From: Chryseobacterium sp. 18061
GTDB taxonomy: Bacteria > Pseudomonadota > Gammaproteobacteria > Enterobacterales > Enterobacteriaceae
DNA: 51,766 nucleotides
Direction: 5' to 3'
Assembly: GCA_902706205.1 (NCBI GenBank)
Contig: CACSKA010000017.1
Location: 1 to 51,766 of the forward strand
A program made the translations under genes and the position numbers. Under the pieces are notes generated by a model. It did no database searches and was not told the origin of the DNA. It saw only the letters and a list, made by a program, of their open reading frames with translations. Each line of letters opens with the position of its first letter. The first letter of the stretch is position 1. Shown here one piece after another: positions 24,138 to 34,089 of this stretch.

Positions 24138-26447
24138 CTATAGAAGCATTGTAAGAGCTTTTGATTTTAAACTAAGTGAACCGTGAGAAATCACTACACC
24201 AATCTTACTTAAATCCATTCCTTTCTGTTTGCTAGTAAATGTATTGTGACTGACGTTAATTACAGTATGTGCAAAAGAAGAGTGCTTTGCTGAAAGAGAC
24301 AATAGATTATAACCAACTGACAAACCGACCACACTTTCTGAAGCTCCAGTAATACTTAAACTGTTACCAGTTATAGACTCTGAATGCCCTTTGACAGTCA
24401 AGCTAGATTTCGGTGAATCTATATCAACTCCCGTATCACTATGTATAGTGATTTTATTTGGCGACGTAATTACTGTTTCACCACCGTTAATTGTTTGCGT
24501 CCAACCTCCGCCATTAATGATAACGTCCATCCCTCCTGCCGAAATGGTAGTTTCAACACCTTCTTTAAATGTTTCCTTCAATGTACCTGCTATATGATGC
24601 TTGCTGTTACCATTCACTGTGTAAGTCTGATGACCAGCAATCCTGTACGTTTGGGGGCCATTAAGAGTGAAATTCTCTTCACCTTCAATAGAGGTATATT
24701 TAATTCCCGTTATTGTCTGTTTATCTCCCCCACTCACAATGTTGAGTTCTTGGCCATTGGTGATGGTGGTTTTTTTACCGTTATTGTAGATCTTTGTTTC
24801 AAGTTGCTCGACCGTTGTCTTGCGTTGGGCGTGGTAATTAAACTCAGCATTCCCCGTGACATCATGCTTCTGTTCTTTACCGATAGTCGTACTTAGGTTA
24901 CCATCAATAACTACCGTTTTGTCATTCTCTACCGACAGCTGCATATCTTTTTCAGAGTGCAACTGCACCGACTCCCCCCCGGCACTGTCTTCAAAGAAAA
25001 GATAACTGGCATTATCCTGATTACCATCTTTACTTCTGCTCATAAAGCCCATCCGGGTCGCGTCACCCGGTAAATCCCACGGTGGCATACTGGCTTCGTT
25101 ATAGACTCGCCCGGTGACAATCGGTCGGTCCGGGTCGCCGTTGATAAAGTCAATCACCACTTCATCTCCCACACGTGGCACCTGCACGCCTCCAAATCCC
25201 TGGCCTGCCCATGCACTCGATACACGCACCCAGCAGGAACTGGTGTCGTCGCCTTTCGCATGGCGATCCCAGTGGAATTTCACCTTAATCCGGCCATATT
25301 TGTCTGTCCAGATGCTCTCACCCTGCGGACCGACTACCTTCGCCGTTTGTGGGCCATAGGTACGCGGCCATGCCGTTACCTGCGCTGGGCGGTATACCAC
25401 TGAAGAAGGGATTACCGTAAAGTCGGTTCGAAGCAAAGACTCACCACCATCGCCGCTGGCGTAACTGTTTTCTTCAAATTCATATATTGCGGCAGTGGTC
25501 AGATATTCCCCGTTATCACTGAAAAACGGTGCGTTGCTCAGGGTAAAGGTTGAGCCTGGCGCTATTCCCATCGCCGTTGCAGTTCCCTGAATTTGCTGAT
25601 GCTCCACCTGCCAACGCTCCTGACGGATACGCGCGTAAGATTCGCCGTGTCCATGTTCGACAAAACGACCCGGCCACTCATACACATCGATACTGCCCGG
25701 CGACGGTGATGCGGGGTTCTGCTGTGCCTGGAACAGCCAGGCGTTCGGCTTGCGGAAATCGTAGTCATCAAGGCTGTATATCCCGGGAGTGACGGTGTCT
25801 TCCAGCGCCCACTGGCCGATCCCCTCTTCGTTAGTGCTGCCGCCCGATGGGGTATGATGATATGGGATAACCTCGTAACCGCTGAAAGGTTGATGCTGTG
25901 TCGCGGTATCAGTCAGCACCAGTGTGTGTTTACCCGCATCGTGCTGGAAATGATAAGCGATACCTTCAAGCTCCATCAGGCGACTGATAAAGTCCAGACT
26001 ACTCTCCTGATACTGTACGCAGTAATCCCAAACCCGGTAGCTGCCGCTTAACCTGTCTTCAATGTTGACCTGATATTCGCCCAATAACGTTTTCACTATT
26101 TGCGGTGCGGTCTGTCCCTGGAAGATGCGTAAGTTTCGGTCACGCTTCATTGGCCACAAATCCGGTTCCACGGTCAGGTTATAGGCTGCATAACGCGTTC
26201 CGCTCAATTCCACGGCGCTCACCGCCACGCGGGTTATTTTACCGTTAAGATAACGTAGGCTGATTGGGTTTTGTGTCGGCACAGATATCGTCACTGGCTG
26301 ACCTAACAACTTACTGCGGTCAATGCGCGCGTCCGTGCCAAGCAACGTCAGAGATAGCGCAAACGATTCTGACATCGCTTCGCGACCTGATAATTTCCAG
26401 AAAAGCAGTCCCTCAACGGGGAGCTGGACAGTAATTCGATTGAACAT
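24138..26447 (-). CDS. vgrG: VgrG (TssI) T6SS spike protein
   Basis: This is the trimeric spike at the tip of the Hcp tube. From the N-terminus it has the gp27-like region (FNRITVQLPVEGLLFWKLSG), the gp5 OB-fold signature (DKYGRIKVKFHWDRHAKGDD, QVPRVGDEVVIDFINGDPDR), and a beta-helical needle of repeats (DKTVVIDGNLSTTIGKEQKH). A C-terminal extension of about 190 residues has further Thr/Gly-rich repeats and no recognisable toxin. The ATG at 26447 is chosen because AGGA lies 8 nt upstream; the in-frame site at 26471 has none. The total of 769 aa is within family range. GC falls sharply in the last 500-600 bases. It follows ppkA by 45 nt and precedes the effector-loading genes. Confidence 0.95.
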   Translation of the reverse strand: MFNRITVQLPVEGLLFWKLSGREAMSESFALSLTLLGTDARIDRSKLLGQPVTISVPTQNPISLRYLNGKITRVAVSAVELSGTRYAAYNLTVEPDLWPMKRDRNLRIFQGQTAPQIVKTLLGEYQVNIEDRLSGSYRVWDYCVQYQESSLDFISRLMELEGIAYHFQHDAGKHTLVLTDTATQHQPFSGYEVIPYHHTPSGGSTNEEGIGQWALEDTVTPGIYSLDDYDFRKPNAWLFQAQQNPASPSPGSIDVYEWPGRFVEHGHGESYARIRQERWQVEHQQIQGTATAMGIAPGSTFTLSNAPFFSDNGEYLTTAAIYEFEENSYASGDGGESLLRTDFTVIPSSVVYRPAQVTAWPRTYGPQTAKVVGPQGESIWTDKYGRIKVKFHWDRHAKGDDTSSCWVRVSSAWAGQGFGGVQVPRVGDEVVIDFINGDPDRPIVTGRVYNEASMPPWDLPGDATRMGFMSRSKDGNQDNASYLFFEDSAGGESVQLHSEKDMQLSVENDKTVVIDGNLSTTIGKEQKHDVTGNAEFNYHAQRKTTVEQLETKIYNNGKKTTITNGQELNIVSGGDKQTITGIKYTSIEGEENFTLNGPQTYRIAGHQTYTVNGNSKHHIAGTLKETFKEGVETTISAGGMDVIINGGGWTQTINGGETVITSPNKITIHSDTGVDIDSPKSSLTVKGHSESITGNSLSITGASESVVGLSVGYNLLSLSAKHSSFAHTVINVSHNTFTSKQKGMDLSKIGVVISHGSLSLKSKALTMLL

Positions 26448-26492
26448 AAGCAACATCCTGTAAAAAGCCACGTAAACGTGTGGCCTGGTAAG

Positions 26493-27923
26493 TTAATACG
26501 AAGGGTTAATAATCCAGGTGCCAGGTTTGACGATTTCCAGCATTTGTTTTCGGGCCAGGCCATTACTCTCCAGCGCAATGTCATACTGGCCTGGCGCCAG
26601 TTTCAGCAGCGCGAAGCCGTTGAGCATAGAAGCTGTGTTATCTGATTTACCATTGATCTTCAGTTTCTCCCCTTCATGTATACGCACATAAACGTCGGTG
26701 ATCGGCTCTGCTTCTGCCGGCACCGGTGTATTCTCTTTCACCACTGGTGGTGTTTGCTGAACGGGGGTTTGTTCGACAAGTGCCGGTGTTGGAACTAGTG
26801 TGCCCGGCAGTGCAGGCTGTTGCATGCTTGTGGTCGTAGTTGATGGCGTATGGTTTCCGCCTCTGAACAATATCCCGCTAGCCAGAGCACCAACCAGTAC
26901 ACTTGCCGCAATCATTGCGGGCACTTTGTAACGCATCCAGTCGTTGACTTTCGGGGGCTCTTCCTCCGCAGGCAATGCCACCATAGAACCCGGATTTTTC
27001 ACCATCCGCGTATCATGGATATTCGTTATCGGCATCCTGATGAGCTCAGCAAATTCATCGATGGACTGTGGGCGATCCTCCACTTTTAACGATAATGCCT
27101 TATCCACCGCCTGCAGCAGTGACAGGGAATATCCTGCTGGCTGACGTTCTGCCAACGGCAGGTAATTATCCTGGATGCTGCGTACCACGCTGACCGGCGG
27201 GGGGGTGCCCATAATCAGAGTATGCAGCACTGCGCCGATGGCATAAATATCAGTCCAGGCCCCCTGCTCGCTTTCATTATCATCGGTGTATTGCTCAATG
27301 GGAGCGTAGCCAGGACGTAGCATGGTTTCAGTCTCATCGGACAGCGTGCTGATGGTTCGTCGTGCGGAGCCTAAATCGAGTAGCACCGGCAGACCGTTGT
27401 CCTGGATCTGAATGTTTTCTGGAGAGATATCGCGATGTAGATAACCTTCATCATGAATAATCCTGATCGCGCCAAATAACATCGGCAGTATCCGGCGGAT
27501 CCATGCTTCATCAATCAGTTCCGGCTGTTTTTCCTTCAATCGGGAAAGCGTGACACCGCTGTAAAACAACGTCACCATATAAGCCGTATCGTTTTGTACC
27601 CAGAAACGCAAAACGTGTACCAGATTCGGATGATTAAATCGTCCCAGAAGGCGGGCTTCCTGAATGAAGCTATTCAAACCGGCGGAAAATGCCCTGGCGA
27701 AACGCTCACTCCTGAGTGCCAACCTCATACCCTCACCACGAACCGCCAGCGATGAAGGCATAAACTCTTTAATAGCGATGGTGCGTTCCAGTTGATGATC
27801 CCACGCACGATAGACAATGCCAAAACCACCGCCGCCAATCACTTCTTTAATTTCAAACTCGTTAAAACGGTACCCGATCGGCAGAGCGTTCAGGAGAGTT
27901 CGGTTGTTTTCGTGATCCGTCAT
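26493..27923 (-). CDS. ppkA: T6SS Ser/Thr protein kinase PpkA
   Basis: This Hanks-type kinase activates the T6SS by phosphorylating Fha and is opposed by PppA. The kinase domain covers residues ~20-295: glycine loop GGGGFGIVYRA, catalytic Lys in IAIKEF (residue 52), HRDISPEN (163-170) and DLG replacing DFG at 183-185, as in other PpkA proteins. One membrane segment lies at ~335-353. A Pro-rich stretch and a PEGA-like periplasmic domain of about 60 residues follow (LKINGKSDNTASMLNGFALL). At 476 aa it lacks the large von Willebrand-type periplasmic domain of Pseudomonas PpkA. The start at 27923 avoids overlap with clpV. Confidence 0.93.
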   Translation of the reverse strand: MTDHENNRTLLNALPIGYRFNEFEIKEVIGGGGFGIVYRAWDHQLERTIAIKEFMPSSLAVRGEGMRLALRSERFARAFSAGLNSFIQEARLLGRFNHPNLVHVLRFWVQNDTAYMVTLFYSGVTLSRLKEKQPELIDEAWIRRILPMLFGAIRIIHDEGYLHRDISPENIQIQDNGLPVLLDLGSARRTISTLSDETETMLRPGYAPIEQYTDDNESEQGAWTDIYAIGAVLHTLIMGTPPPVSVVRSIQDNYLPLAERQPAGYSLSLLQAVDKALSLKVEDRPQSIDEFAELIRMPITNIHDTRMVKNPGSMVALPAEEEPPKVNDWMRYKVPAMIAASVLVGALASGILFRGGNHTPSTTTTSMQQPALPGTLVPTPALVEQTPVQQTPPVVKENTPVPAEAEPITDVYVRIHEGEKLKINGKSDNTASMLNGFALLKLAPGQYDIALESNGLARKQMLEIVKPGTWIINPSY

Positions 27924-27949
27924 GTTCAAAGACTCGCTTGGTGATGGTG

Positions 27950-30562
27950 TTACACGGCAAACTGACAATGAAATTCGCCCTGTTCAAAAGTAATTCGCAG
28001 GTGTCGAAACTGCTTGTCGTTGTGACTGGCAGTTAACAAAATCTGGCTTATCTGCGGGAGTAGCGTGTTGGTTAAAATGGCGTCAACCATGCGCCCACCT
28101 GATTCCACTTCAGTACAGCGCTGGACGATTTGCTCAACCACGTTATCGTCGATGTCAGAGAGAATATTGTGGTTTTCCTCAAGACGACGCTGGATACGTG
28201 CCAGTTGAAGGCGAACAATTTGCCCCAGCATTTTATCGCTCAACGGGTAGTACGGCACCACCAGCAGTCGTCCTAACAAGGCTGGCGGGAAGATTTGCAG
28301 CAGCGGCTGACGTAACGCGCTGCTTAGCGCATTCGCCTCCGGCATCAGTTCAGGATCGGCACACATGGCCTGAATAAGATCGGTACCCACGTTGGAGGTC
28401 AGGATAATAATGGTGTTGCGAAAATCGATATGCCGTCCTTCACCATCTTCCATCCAGCCTTTATCAAATACCTGGAAGAAGATTTCATGAACATCCGGGT
28501 GGGCTTTCTCAATCTCATCAAGCAACACCACACTGTAAGGGCGACGACGAACCGCTTCCGTTAATACACCGCCTTCACCGTAACCAACATACCCCGGAGG
28601 CGCACCTTTCAGGGTAGAAACGGTGTGTGCCTCCTGGAACTCGCTCATATTGATGGTGATGACATTCTGCTCACCACCGTACAACGACTCCGCAAGCGCA
28701 AGCGCAGTTTCGGTTTTCCCCACCCCGGACGGACCGCAGAGCATAAAAACGCCAATGGGTTTGTTGGGATCGTCCAGACGAGCACGCGAGGTCCGGACTC
28801 GTTTGGCAATCAGCTCCAGTCCATGGCGCTGGCCAATTACCCGTTGATTCAACGTATCGGCAAGGCTGAGCACCGCGTTAATTTCATTTTTCACCATTCG
28901 TCCCAGTGGAATACCGGTCCAGTCAGATACCACCGCCGCAACAACATTTTCATCAACCGCCGCGAAAAGTAGTGGCATATCCCCCTGTATCACCTTCAGT
29001 GCCTGCTGTTTTTCTACCAACATATCGCGTAATGTCGGCTGCACGTCTTCTTCGGCCTCCTGCAAGTGAGCGCGCAGAGTGATAACCTCATCAACCAAAG
29101 CCAGCTCCTGCTCCCAGCGCTGGGTCAAAGCATCACGTTCTACTGTCTGTCGCTGACGCGCAGCCTGAAGTTGTTCAACGCGTTGAGCATCGCCGATAGC
29201 CACGCGAGCTTCTCGTTCAGCAATGTCTATTTCCACATCCAGCGCGGCGATGCGTTGCAGGCAATCCTCCAGCGGCGGTGGCGGCGAACTCAGGCTGACC
29301 GCGACGCGAGCACATGCGGTATCCAGTAGGGCAACAGCTTTGTCGGGCAACTGACGCGCCGGAATGTAACGATGTGAAAGTTTTACCGCCGCACTCACCG
29401 CTTCATCCAGCAGCAGTACCCGGTGGTGTTTTTCCAGCGGCGAGACGGTACTACGCAGCATCAGTAGCGCTTTCTCTTCATTCGGTTCGTGGATCTGCAC
29501 CGTCTGAAAACGACGCGTTAATGCCGGATCTTTTTCAATATACTTTTTATACTCAGCCCAGGTCGTTGCACCAATCGTTCGCAGCAGCCCCCGCGCCAGC
29601 GCTGGTTTTAACAAATTAGCCGCATCGCCAGTTCCTTGCTGTCCACCTGCACCTATTAAGGTGTGGATCTCATCGATGAACAATACAATGGGTGTCGGGC
29701 TGGATTGCACTTCGTTAATCAGCGCCTGCAAGCGAGCTTCGAACTCGCCTTTCATTCCCGCTCCGGCCTGTAACATGCCAATATCCAGCAGCCACAGCTG
29801 AATATCCTGTAAGGGCTGCGGAACCTCACCTTTGGCGATTCGCAAGGCCAGCCCTTCCACTACCGCCGTTTTACCCACTCCGGCTTCACCGGTGAGTAAT
29901 GGGTTGTTCTGACGACGGCGCATGAGAATATCAACCATCTGTCGAATTTCTTCATCGCGGCCGACGACGGGGTCAATTTTGCCATCGCGAGCACGCTCAG
30001 TGAGATTCTGTCCGTACTGTACCAACGTTCCCTGAGTGCCAGGAAGCGTCCCCTTATCAAGACTTTCCCTTTGTTCTTGCTGGCTTTCTTTGCTTCCACC
30101 CAGCAGTGTGTCAAAGCCGTCGTGCAACGCCTCAACATTAATATGTGCAAACTGACCAGAGATCCCCTTCAGTACGTTTGCCAAATTCCAGGTTTTCAAC
30201 AGACCGATAATCAGGTGCCCACCGCGAATACGGTTCACACCATATTTGAGTGAGCCGTAAACCCAGGCTCGCTCGACAGCACTGTCGATATGTTCAGAGA
30301 GATCAGAAACAGAACTGGAGCCACGTGGTAACGCATCCAACGCAGCAAGAATGTCCCGGGTCAGTACTTGTTCATCAAGAGCAAAATGACGCATGATCTG
30401 TTGCAGATCGCCGTCTTGATGCTGCATTAACTGATGCAGCCAGTGCACCAGTTCCACATAAGGGTTCCCGCGTAATTTACAAAATGCGGTCGCACTCTCC
30501 AGAGAAGTAAACAACAAAGTATCCAGTTTGCCGAAGAGTACGGCACGGTTGATTTCTGACAT
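27950..30562 (-). CDS. clpV: ClpV (TssH) sheath-recycling AAA+ ATPase
   Basis: This hexameric AAA+ unfoldase disassembles the contracted TssBC sheath. It has a ClpV-type N-domain (residues ~1-160), a first ATPase module with Walker A GEAGVGKT at ~225, a middle coiled-coil (~405-525), and a second module with Walker A GPSGVGKT near 615. A C-terminal small domain ends the protein. The TssC-binding N-domain and the absence of a ClpB-like long M-domain fit ClpV. The start at 30562 (MSEINRAVLF) has GGAACCGAAC upstream; the in-frame site at 30583 is weaker. Length 870 aa is standard. It lies between tssG and ppkA; TagJ, encoded upstream, is known to bind ClpV in related systems. Confidence 0.96.
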   Translation of the reverse strand: MSEINRAVLFGKLDTLLFTSLESATAFCKLRGNPYVELVHWLHQLMQHQDGDLQQIMRHFALDEQVLTRDILAALDALPRGSSSVSDLSEHIDSAVERAWVYGSLKYGVNRIRGGHLIIGLLKTWNLANVLKGISGQFAHINVEALHDGFDTLLGGSKESQQEQRESLDKGTLPGTQGTLVQYGQNLTERARDGKIDPVVGRDEEIRQMVDILMRRRQNNPLLTGEAGVGKTAVVEGLALRIAKGEVPQPLQDIQLWLLDIGMLQAGAGMKGEFEARLQALINEVQSSPTPIVLFIDEIHTLIGAGGQQGTGDAANLLKPALARGLLRTIGATTWAEYKKYIEKDPALTRRFQTVQIHEPNEEKALLMLRSTVSPLEKHHRVLLLDEAVSAAVKLSHRYIPARQLPDKAVALLDTACARVAVSLSSPPPPLEDCLQRIAALDVEIDIAEREARVAIGDAQRVEQLQAARQRQTVERDALTQRWEQELALVDEVITLRAHLQEAEEDVQPTLRDMLVEKQQALKVIQGDMPLLFAAVDENVVAAVVSDWTGIPLGRMVKNEINAVLSLADTLNQRVIGQRHGLELIAKRVRTSRARLDDPNKPIGVFMLCGPSGVGKTETALALAESLYGGEQNVITINMSEFQEAHTVSTLKGAPPGYVGYGEGGVLTEAVRRRPYSVVLLDEIEKAHPDVHEIFFQVFDKGWMEDGEGRHIDFRNTIIILTSNVGTDLIQAMCADPELMPEANALSSALRQPLLQIFPPALLGRLLVVPYYPLSDKMLGQIVRLQLARIQRRLEENHNILSDIDDNVVEQIVQRCTEVESGGRMVDAILTNTLLPQISQILLTASHNDKQFRHLRITFEQGEFHCQFAV

Positions 30563-30611
30563 GTTCGGTTCCGTTGATAACATTAAAAGAGGTGTCAGAG
30601 GGCAGGAGAAA

Positions 30612-31664
30612 TTACGCGACCTGTTTCTCCACGCTAAACACTAAATCGCCTCTCGGCGCAGGGATCGGTTGTATGCCCAGCCAGGCGCTGTAACCCAGTC
30701 TACCGTTGCCTTTTAGCGTGGTATGGGTGACTGCATCGGCGCGAATAACCACCCGCACATCCCACTGGTACTCAATGCCCAGATACTGACGAATCCAGTC
30801 ATGGAGTTCGTTAATCTGAGGCTCTCCAGGCAAAAAACGGGCATACTCTTTGGCGCTCAATGGGCCAATTTCCACACGAAATTTATGCTGAACATCACGA
30901 ACCGCCACACCAATAAACGTTGACACACCAAGGCGTGGCCGCTGTCGTCCAGCACCAAGCTGTGCCTGCTCACGCAGATCCAGAGGCATCCACTGAGGCA
31001 GATTGCTGATCATCCGCACCGGCACCTTAAAGTAGTTACGCAGGATCTTTTCCAGACCCTCCGGGTCCCGCGCGTGGCGAGTGAGATGTCCGGCATGCGT
31101 AAATCGCGCATGTGGGCTAAGGCATCCCTTTTCCATCTGCCCAGGTTGTCCCATCCCGATAAGCGACGCCAGATAACCCTCGAAACGATGATTATCATGA
31201 CGGTCCAGCGAAACCGTTGGCTGGGCATCCGCCCAGGCGCGATAGAACAACAGCACCAGGCGATGATGAAACAAATCAACAAACGTACTGAGGCTGTCAT
31301 CCTGGTGGTGATGAATGCGTTCGCGGGCATATTCGGTGATGTGTACCGGCAAGGGTCCATTCGGACCAAACAACCCAAAACTTAGGATCGCTATTTCATG
31401 TAACGAACTGTTCTCTCGTTGGCTGGCGGATACCAGCGTCGCAGGGGCAAATCCCATTGACGGCATTTGTCCGATACGCAGGGATTCAAATTTTGGCAAC
31501 GGAGCCCGGCCTAACGGATAACGTTCACCGCCCTGGGCATCCAGTTTGCGCAGCAACTGGAACAGATCATATTTCCAGGGGGCCGCCCGCACACTACGCC
31601 AGAAATGGTCGCTCTGTGGCGTCAGAGAATTGAAGGGGGCAGGCTTCAGTTGCGCATCACTCAT
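30612..31664 (-). CDS. tssG: TssG baseplate protein
   Basis: TssG is a baseplate wedge component that binds TssF, TssE and TssK. Family signs include HFWRSVRAAPWKYDLFQLLR near the N-terminus and FVDLFHHRLVLLFYRAW in the middle, followed by FKVPVRMISN. The start at 31664 overlaps the tssF stop by 4 nt (ATGA), giving 350 aa, the usual size. A further upstream in-frame start at 31727 would sit inside tssF and is rejected. Confidence 0.95.
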   Translation of the reverse strand: MSDAQLKPAPFNSLTPQSDHFWRSVRAAPWKYDLFQLLRKLDAQGGERYPLGRAPLPKFESLRIGQMPSMGFAPATLVSASQRENSSLHEIAILSFGLFGPNGPLPVHITEYARERIHHHQDDSLSTFVDLFHHRLVLLFYRAWADAQPTVSLDRHDNHRFEGYLASLIGMGQPGQMEKGCLSPHARFTHAGHLTRHARDPEGLEKILRNYFKVPVRMISNLPQWMPLDLREQAQLGAGRQRPRLGVSTFIGVAVRDVQHKFRVEIGPLSAKEYARFLPGEPQINELHDWIRQYLGIEYQWDVRVVIRADAVTHTTLKGNGRLGYSAWLGIQPIPAPRGDLVFSVEKQVA

Positions 31665-33532
31665 ATCAATGCCCTTTTCCCTATCCGAGGAGCCCAATAG
31701 CCAATCTCTCCCCTCTGCTGACTGCACAGCGTGAATTCGGTAAAGCTGTTCAGGGAAACTAACCGCGCGAAGACGCGCTCCAGCACGCTACCAAATAACC
31801 AGGGGCTGGAACCTGAAAAAGCACGCTCATCAACGGTGAGTGTAATACCGATACCACGAGCAAAGACGATCGGCCCCGGCTCAGGGACACGACGGTGCAC
31901 CGGTTTAAGTACACAGTGACGAACCCCTTCAATTTGCCGCGCTACCGCAGTTTCCGCCAATCCTGCGTACAGCCCCAGGAGTTGACGCAATGCGGCGGCT
32001 CCTTCCTCCTTTTCACCATCCATCAGACTCAGATAATTCATCTGCAGATGGCTGATCAACCGCCAGGTGCTCAACCCTTCAGCCAACGCCGGACGCGGAG
32101 ATGTTGGTCCTTTGCGCATTTTTAACGTTTTGACCGGAAGTGAATCGGGTAAGACAAATTGCCCCATGTCCTGTTGCAGTATTAATGGTAAGTCCCGACT
32201 GGTACACAGCACTTCCGCGGTGATGTAATTCAACTCTTCCTGCCAGGGCGCATGCTGCTCGTCCACCAAGGAGACAAAGGTTTCGGAGCCCATGTAACCC
32301 GTACGAGTTCCGTAACGCAATGCATGCTCCGACAAAACGCGCTGCTCACGACGCAGAGAGAAATAGGCCCCGTAGTCGCCAGCATCCCCACTCCATGAAC
32401 TCCAGAACGGACGGAATTCACGATCATCTCTCTGCCCATCAGCACTACCGTGTATTTTTCCGACCGAATAAATTTCGTAATCCAAAGGACGGATATTATC
32501 GACCACCAGATGACATTCATGCTGGCTATCACTCACTTTCTGCCGGGCAGCGACTTTCGGAAACAGGTTGATGACTGGCGTACAGTGCAGCGCAAAGTGG
32601 CTCGCATCCACGATCTGTTCCAGTCGCGGATCTGTTTTATCGAGCAAAATAATGATATCGATGCTTTTTTCATTACTGCATTGTGCGATCAGCTTGCCCA
32701 TACCGCTGATGCTAAGAAACCGAAAGCGCGCCGGAAAAGCAAAGTACTCATGCAGCAGGCGGTAGCCATCAAAGTTTCGTAAATCCTCCGGAAGTAAAGC
32801 TTGATCGGAAGAGAATCCCTCATGCTGTAGCGCATCATCACCAAGCACCAGATGACGTAATTCGCTGCCTCTTGTCTGGCAGACAATCCCCACCTGATGA
32901 GCCATCACCAGTTCCAGTAATTTCAGCGCCTCGATGTCGGGGCCGCTGAGGAAGAACTCAATCCGGTCAAAATTGAGATGACTAAGATTCTGGGCCCCTT
33001 CACAGGAAATGCGGATCCGCAGCGCGCTGACGGCACCATGCTGGCTGAAACCCAACGATGAGAAAGGCACATCTGCCGGTAGCCCTCCCAGTTCGGCCTG
33101 CTCTATGCACAGTGGCAGCAGCGTTATGTCATGCGCCGTGGTATAGCTGCAGGTTACGCCATTCTTCTTTAGTGTCTGACTATCCATCATGGTGCCACGT
33201 GGTACAACAAACCCTTTGCTCAGGTCACCTTTTTGGCCGTCCGGATGCAGCTCCGCTATCGCCATGGAGGGTGTTGACGCCAGATAGTTCGGCGCAATCA
33301 TTTCCAGTAAACGTTGAGAAAAACGCGGGAACTCCGCATCCATTTTGAGCTGTACTCGGGAGGTCAAGAAAGCAAAGCCTTCCATCAGCCTTTCAACGTA
33401 AGGATCGGCCACATCAATGCCATGCATCCCCAGTCGCCCGGCAACTTTAGGGTAGCGTTCAGCAAATTCGCCCCCCATCTCGCGTAAATAGGCCAGCTCA
33501 CGGTTATAGTATTCGAGCAATTTTCCTTCCAT
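31661..33532 (-). CDS. tssF: TssF baseplate protein
   Basis: TssF is the largest baseplate wedge protein (623 aa here; about 590-630 in the family). The N-terminal signature YYNRELAYLREMGGEFAERY and the following VAGRLGMHGIDVADPYVERL are diagnostic. The central FPARFRFLSISGMGKL and the C-terminal FTEFTLCSQQRGE also match. It begins 2 nt after tssE ends and overlaps tssG by ATGA, so E-F-G are translationally coupled, as their assembly stoichiometry would favour. Confidence 0.96.
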   Translation of the reverse strand: MEGKLLEYYNRELAYLREMGGEFAERYPKVAGRLGMHGIDVADPYVERLMEGFAFLTSRVQLKMDAEFPRFSQRLLEMIAPNYLASTPSMAIAELHPDGQKGDLSKGFVVPRGTMMDSQTLKKNGVTCSYTTAHDITLLPLCIEQAELGGLPADVPFSSLGFSQHGAVSALRIRISCEGAQNLSHLNFDRIEFFLSGPDIEALKLLELVMAHQVGIVCQTRGSELRHLVLGDDALQHEGFSSDQALLPEDLRNFDGYRLLHEYFAFPARFRFLSISGMGKLIAQCSNEKSIDIIILLDKTDPRLEQIVDASHFALHCTPVINLFPKVAARQKVSDSQHECHLVVDNIRPLDYEIYSVGKIHGSADGQRDDREFRPFWSSWSGDAGDYGAYFSLRREQRVLSEHALRYGTRTGYMGSETFVSLVDEQHAPWQEELNYITAEVLCTSRDLPLILQQDMGQFVLPDSLPVKTLKMRKGPTSPRPALAEGLSTWRLISHLQMNYLSLMDGEKEEGAAALRQLLGLYAGLAETAVARQIEGVRHCVLKPVHRRVPEPGPIVFARGIGITLTVDERAFSGSSPWLFGSVLERVFARLVSLNSFTEFTLCSQQRGEIGYWAPRIGKRALI

Positions 33533-33534
33533 GG

Positions 33535-34089
33535 TTACCCCGCGTCTTTCAGTTCAAAGTGCCCATTTTCCAGATCCACATCGGTACGAAACAAGAACTC
33601 CAGCGGATACGGCACACACCACAAACGCCCCTTGATCTCGATAGACAAGACATTATGCAAATCCAGTGATTGCGTATCAGAAATGCAACGCACCTGCAAA
33701 CCCTCGGGCAGAATACGTGGTTCGAAGTTGAGAATAGCCTCGGTCAGTTTGCCCTGAATCGAGTGCCATTCGATATCCGACATCCATTTCCCGGCCAACG
33801 GTGCGACACCAAAGTTGACTACCGAGCGTCGAACCTGTGCCAGCGACAGGGGTCCTTCATGATTAATGGTGTTAAATAGCCACTGCAGATCGCGGAGAAC
33901 ATGGCGACGTAAAGTGCTATGAGTAATGAGATTACTGTTAGCGGCCTCCTGCAGCTTCTGAGGCTGATCGTCGGTTAAACGATCCAGCAGCGACGGCTGC
34001 ATTTTATCACGAGCGCCGATGGTCTCTTGTTGGTTACGTGCCTGCCAGCCACTACGTTGAATATCGCTATCACGGAGTTGTTTTTTCAT
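33535..34089 (-). CDS. tssE: TssE, gp25-like baseplate protein
   Basis: TssE is the T4 gp25-like baseplate component that starts sheath assembly. The family motif appears as MQPSLLDRLTDDQPQK, then LRRHVLRDLQWLFNT and SVVNFGVAPLAGKW, ending with VLSIEIKGRLWCVPYPLEFL. The 184-aa length includes about 28 extra N-terminal residues before the usual family start. The ATG at 34089 overlaps the tagJ stop by 4 nt, supporting it, although the internal Met at residue 30 cannot be excluded. Confidence 0.94.
   Translation of the reverse strand: MKKQLRDSDIQRSGWQARNQQETIGARDKMQPSLLDRLTDDQPQKLQEAANSNLITHSTLRRHVLRDLQWLFNTINHEGPLSLAQVRRSVVNFGVAPLAGKWMSDIEWHSIQGKLTEAILNFEPRILPEGLQVRCISDTQSLDLHNVLSIEIKGRLWCVPYPLEFLFRTDVDLENGHFELKDAG

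Noticed and set aside
24138..24700. Toxin domain in the VgrG C-terminus
   Set aside because: The extension consists of short Thr/Gly/Ser-rich beta repeats with no recognisable catalytic motif.
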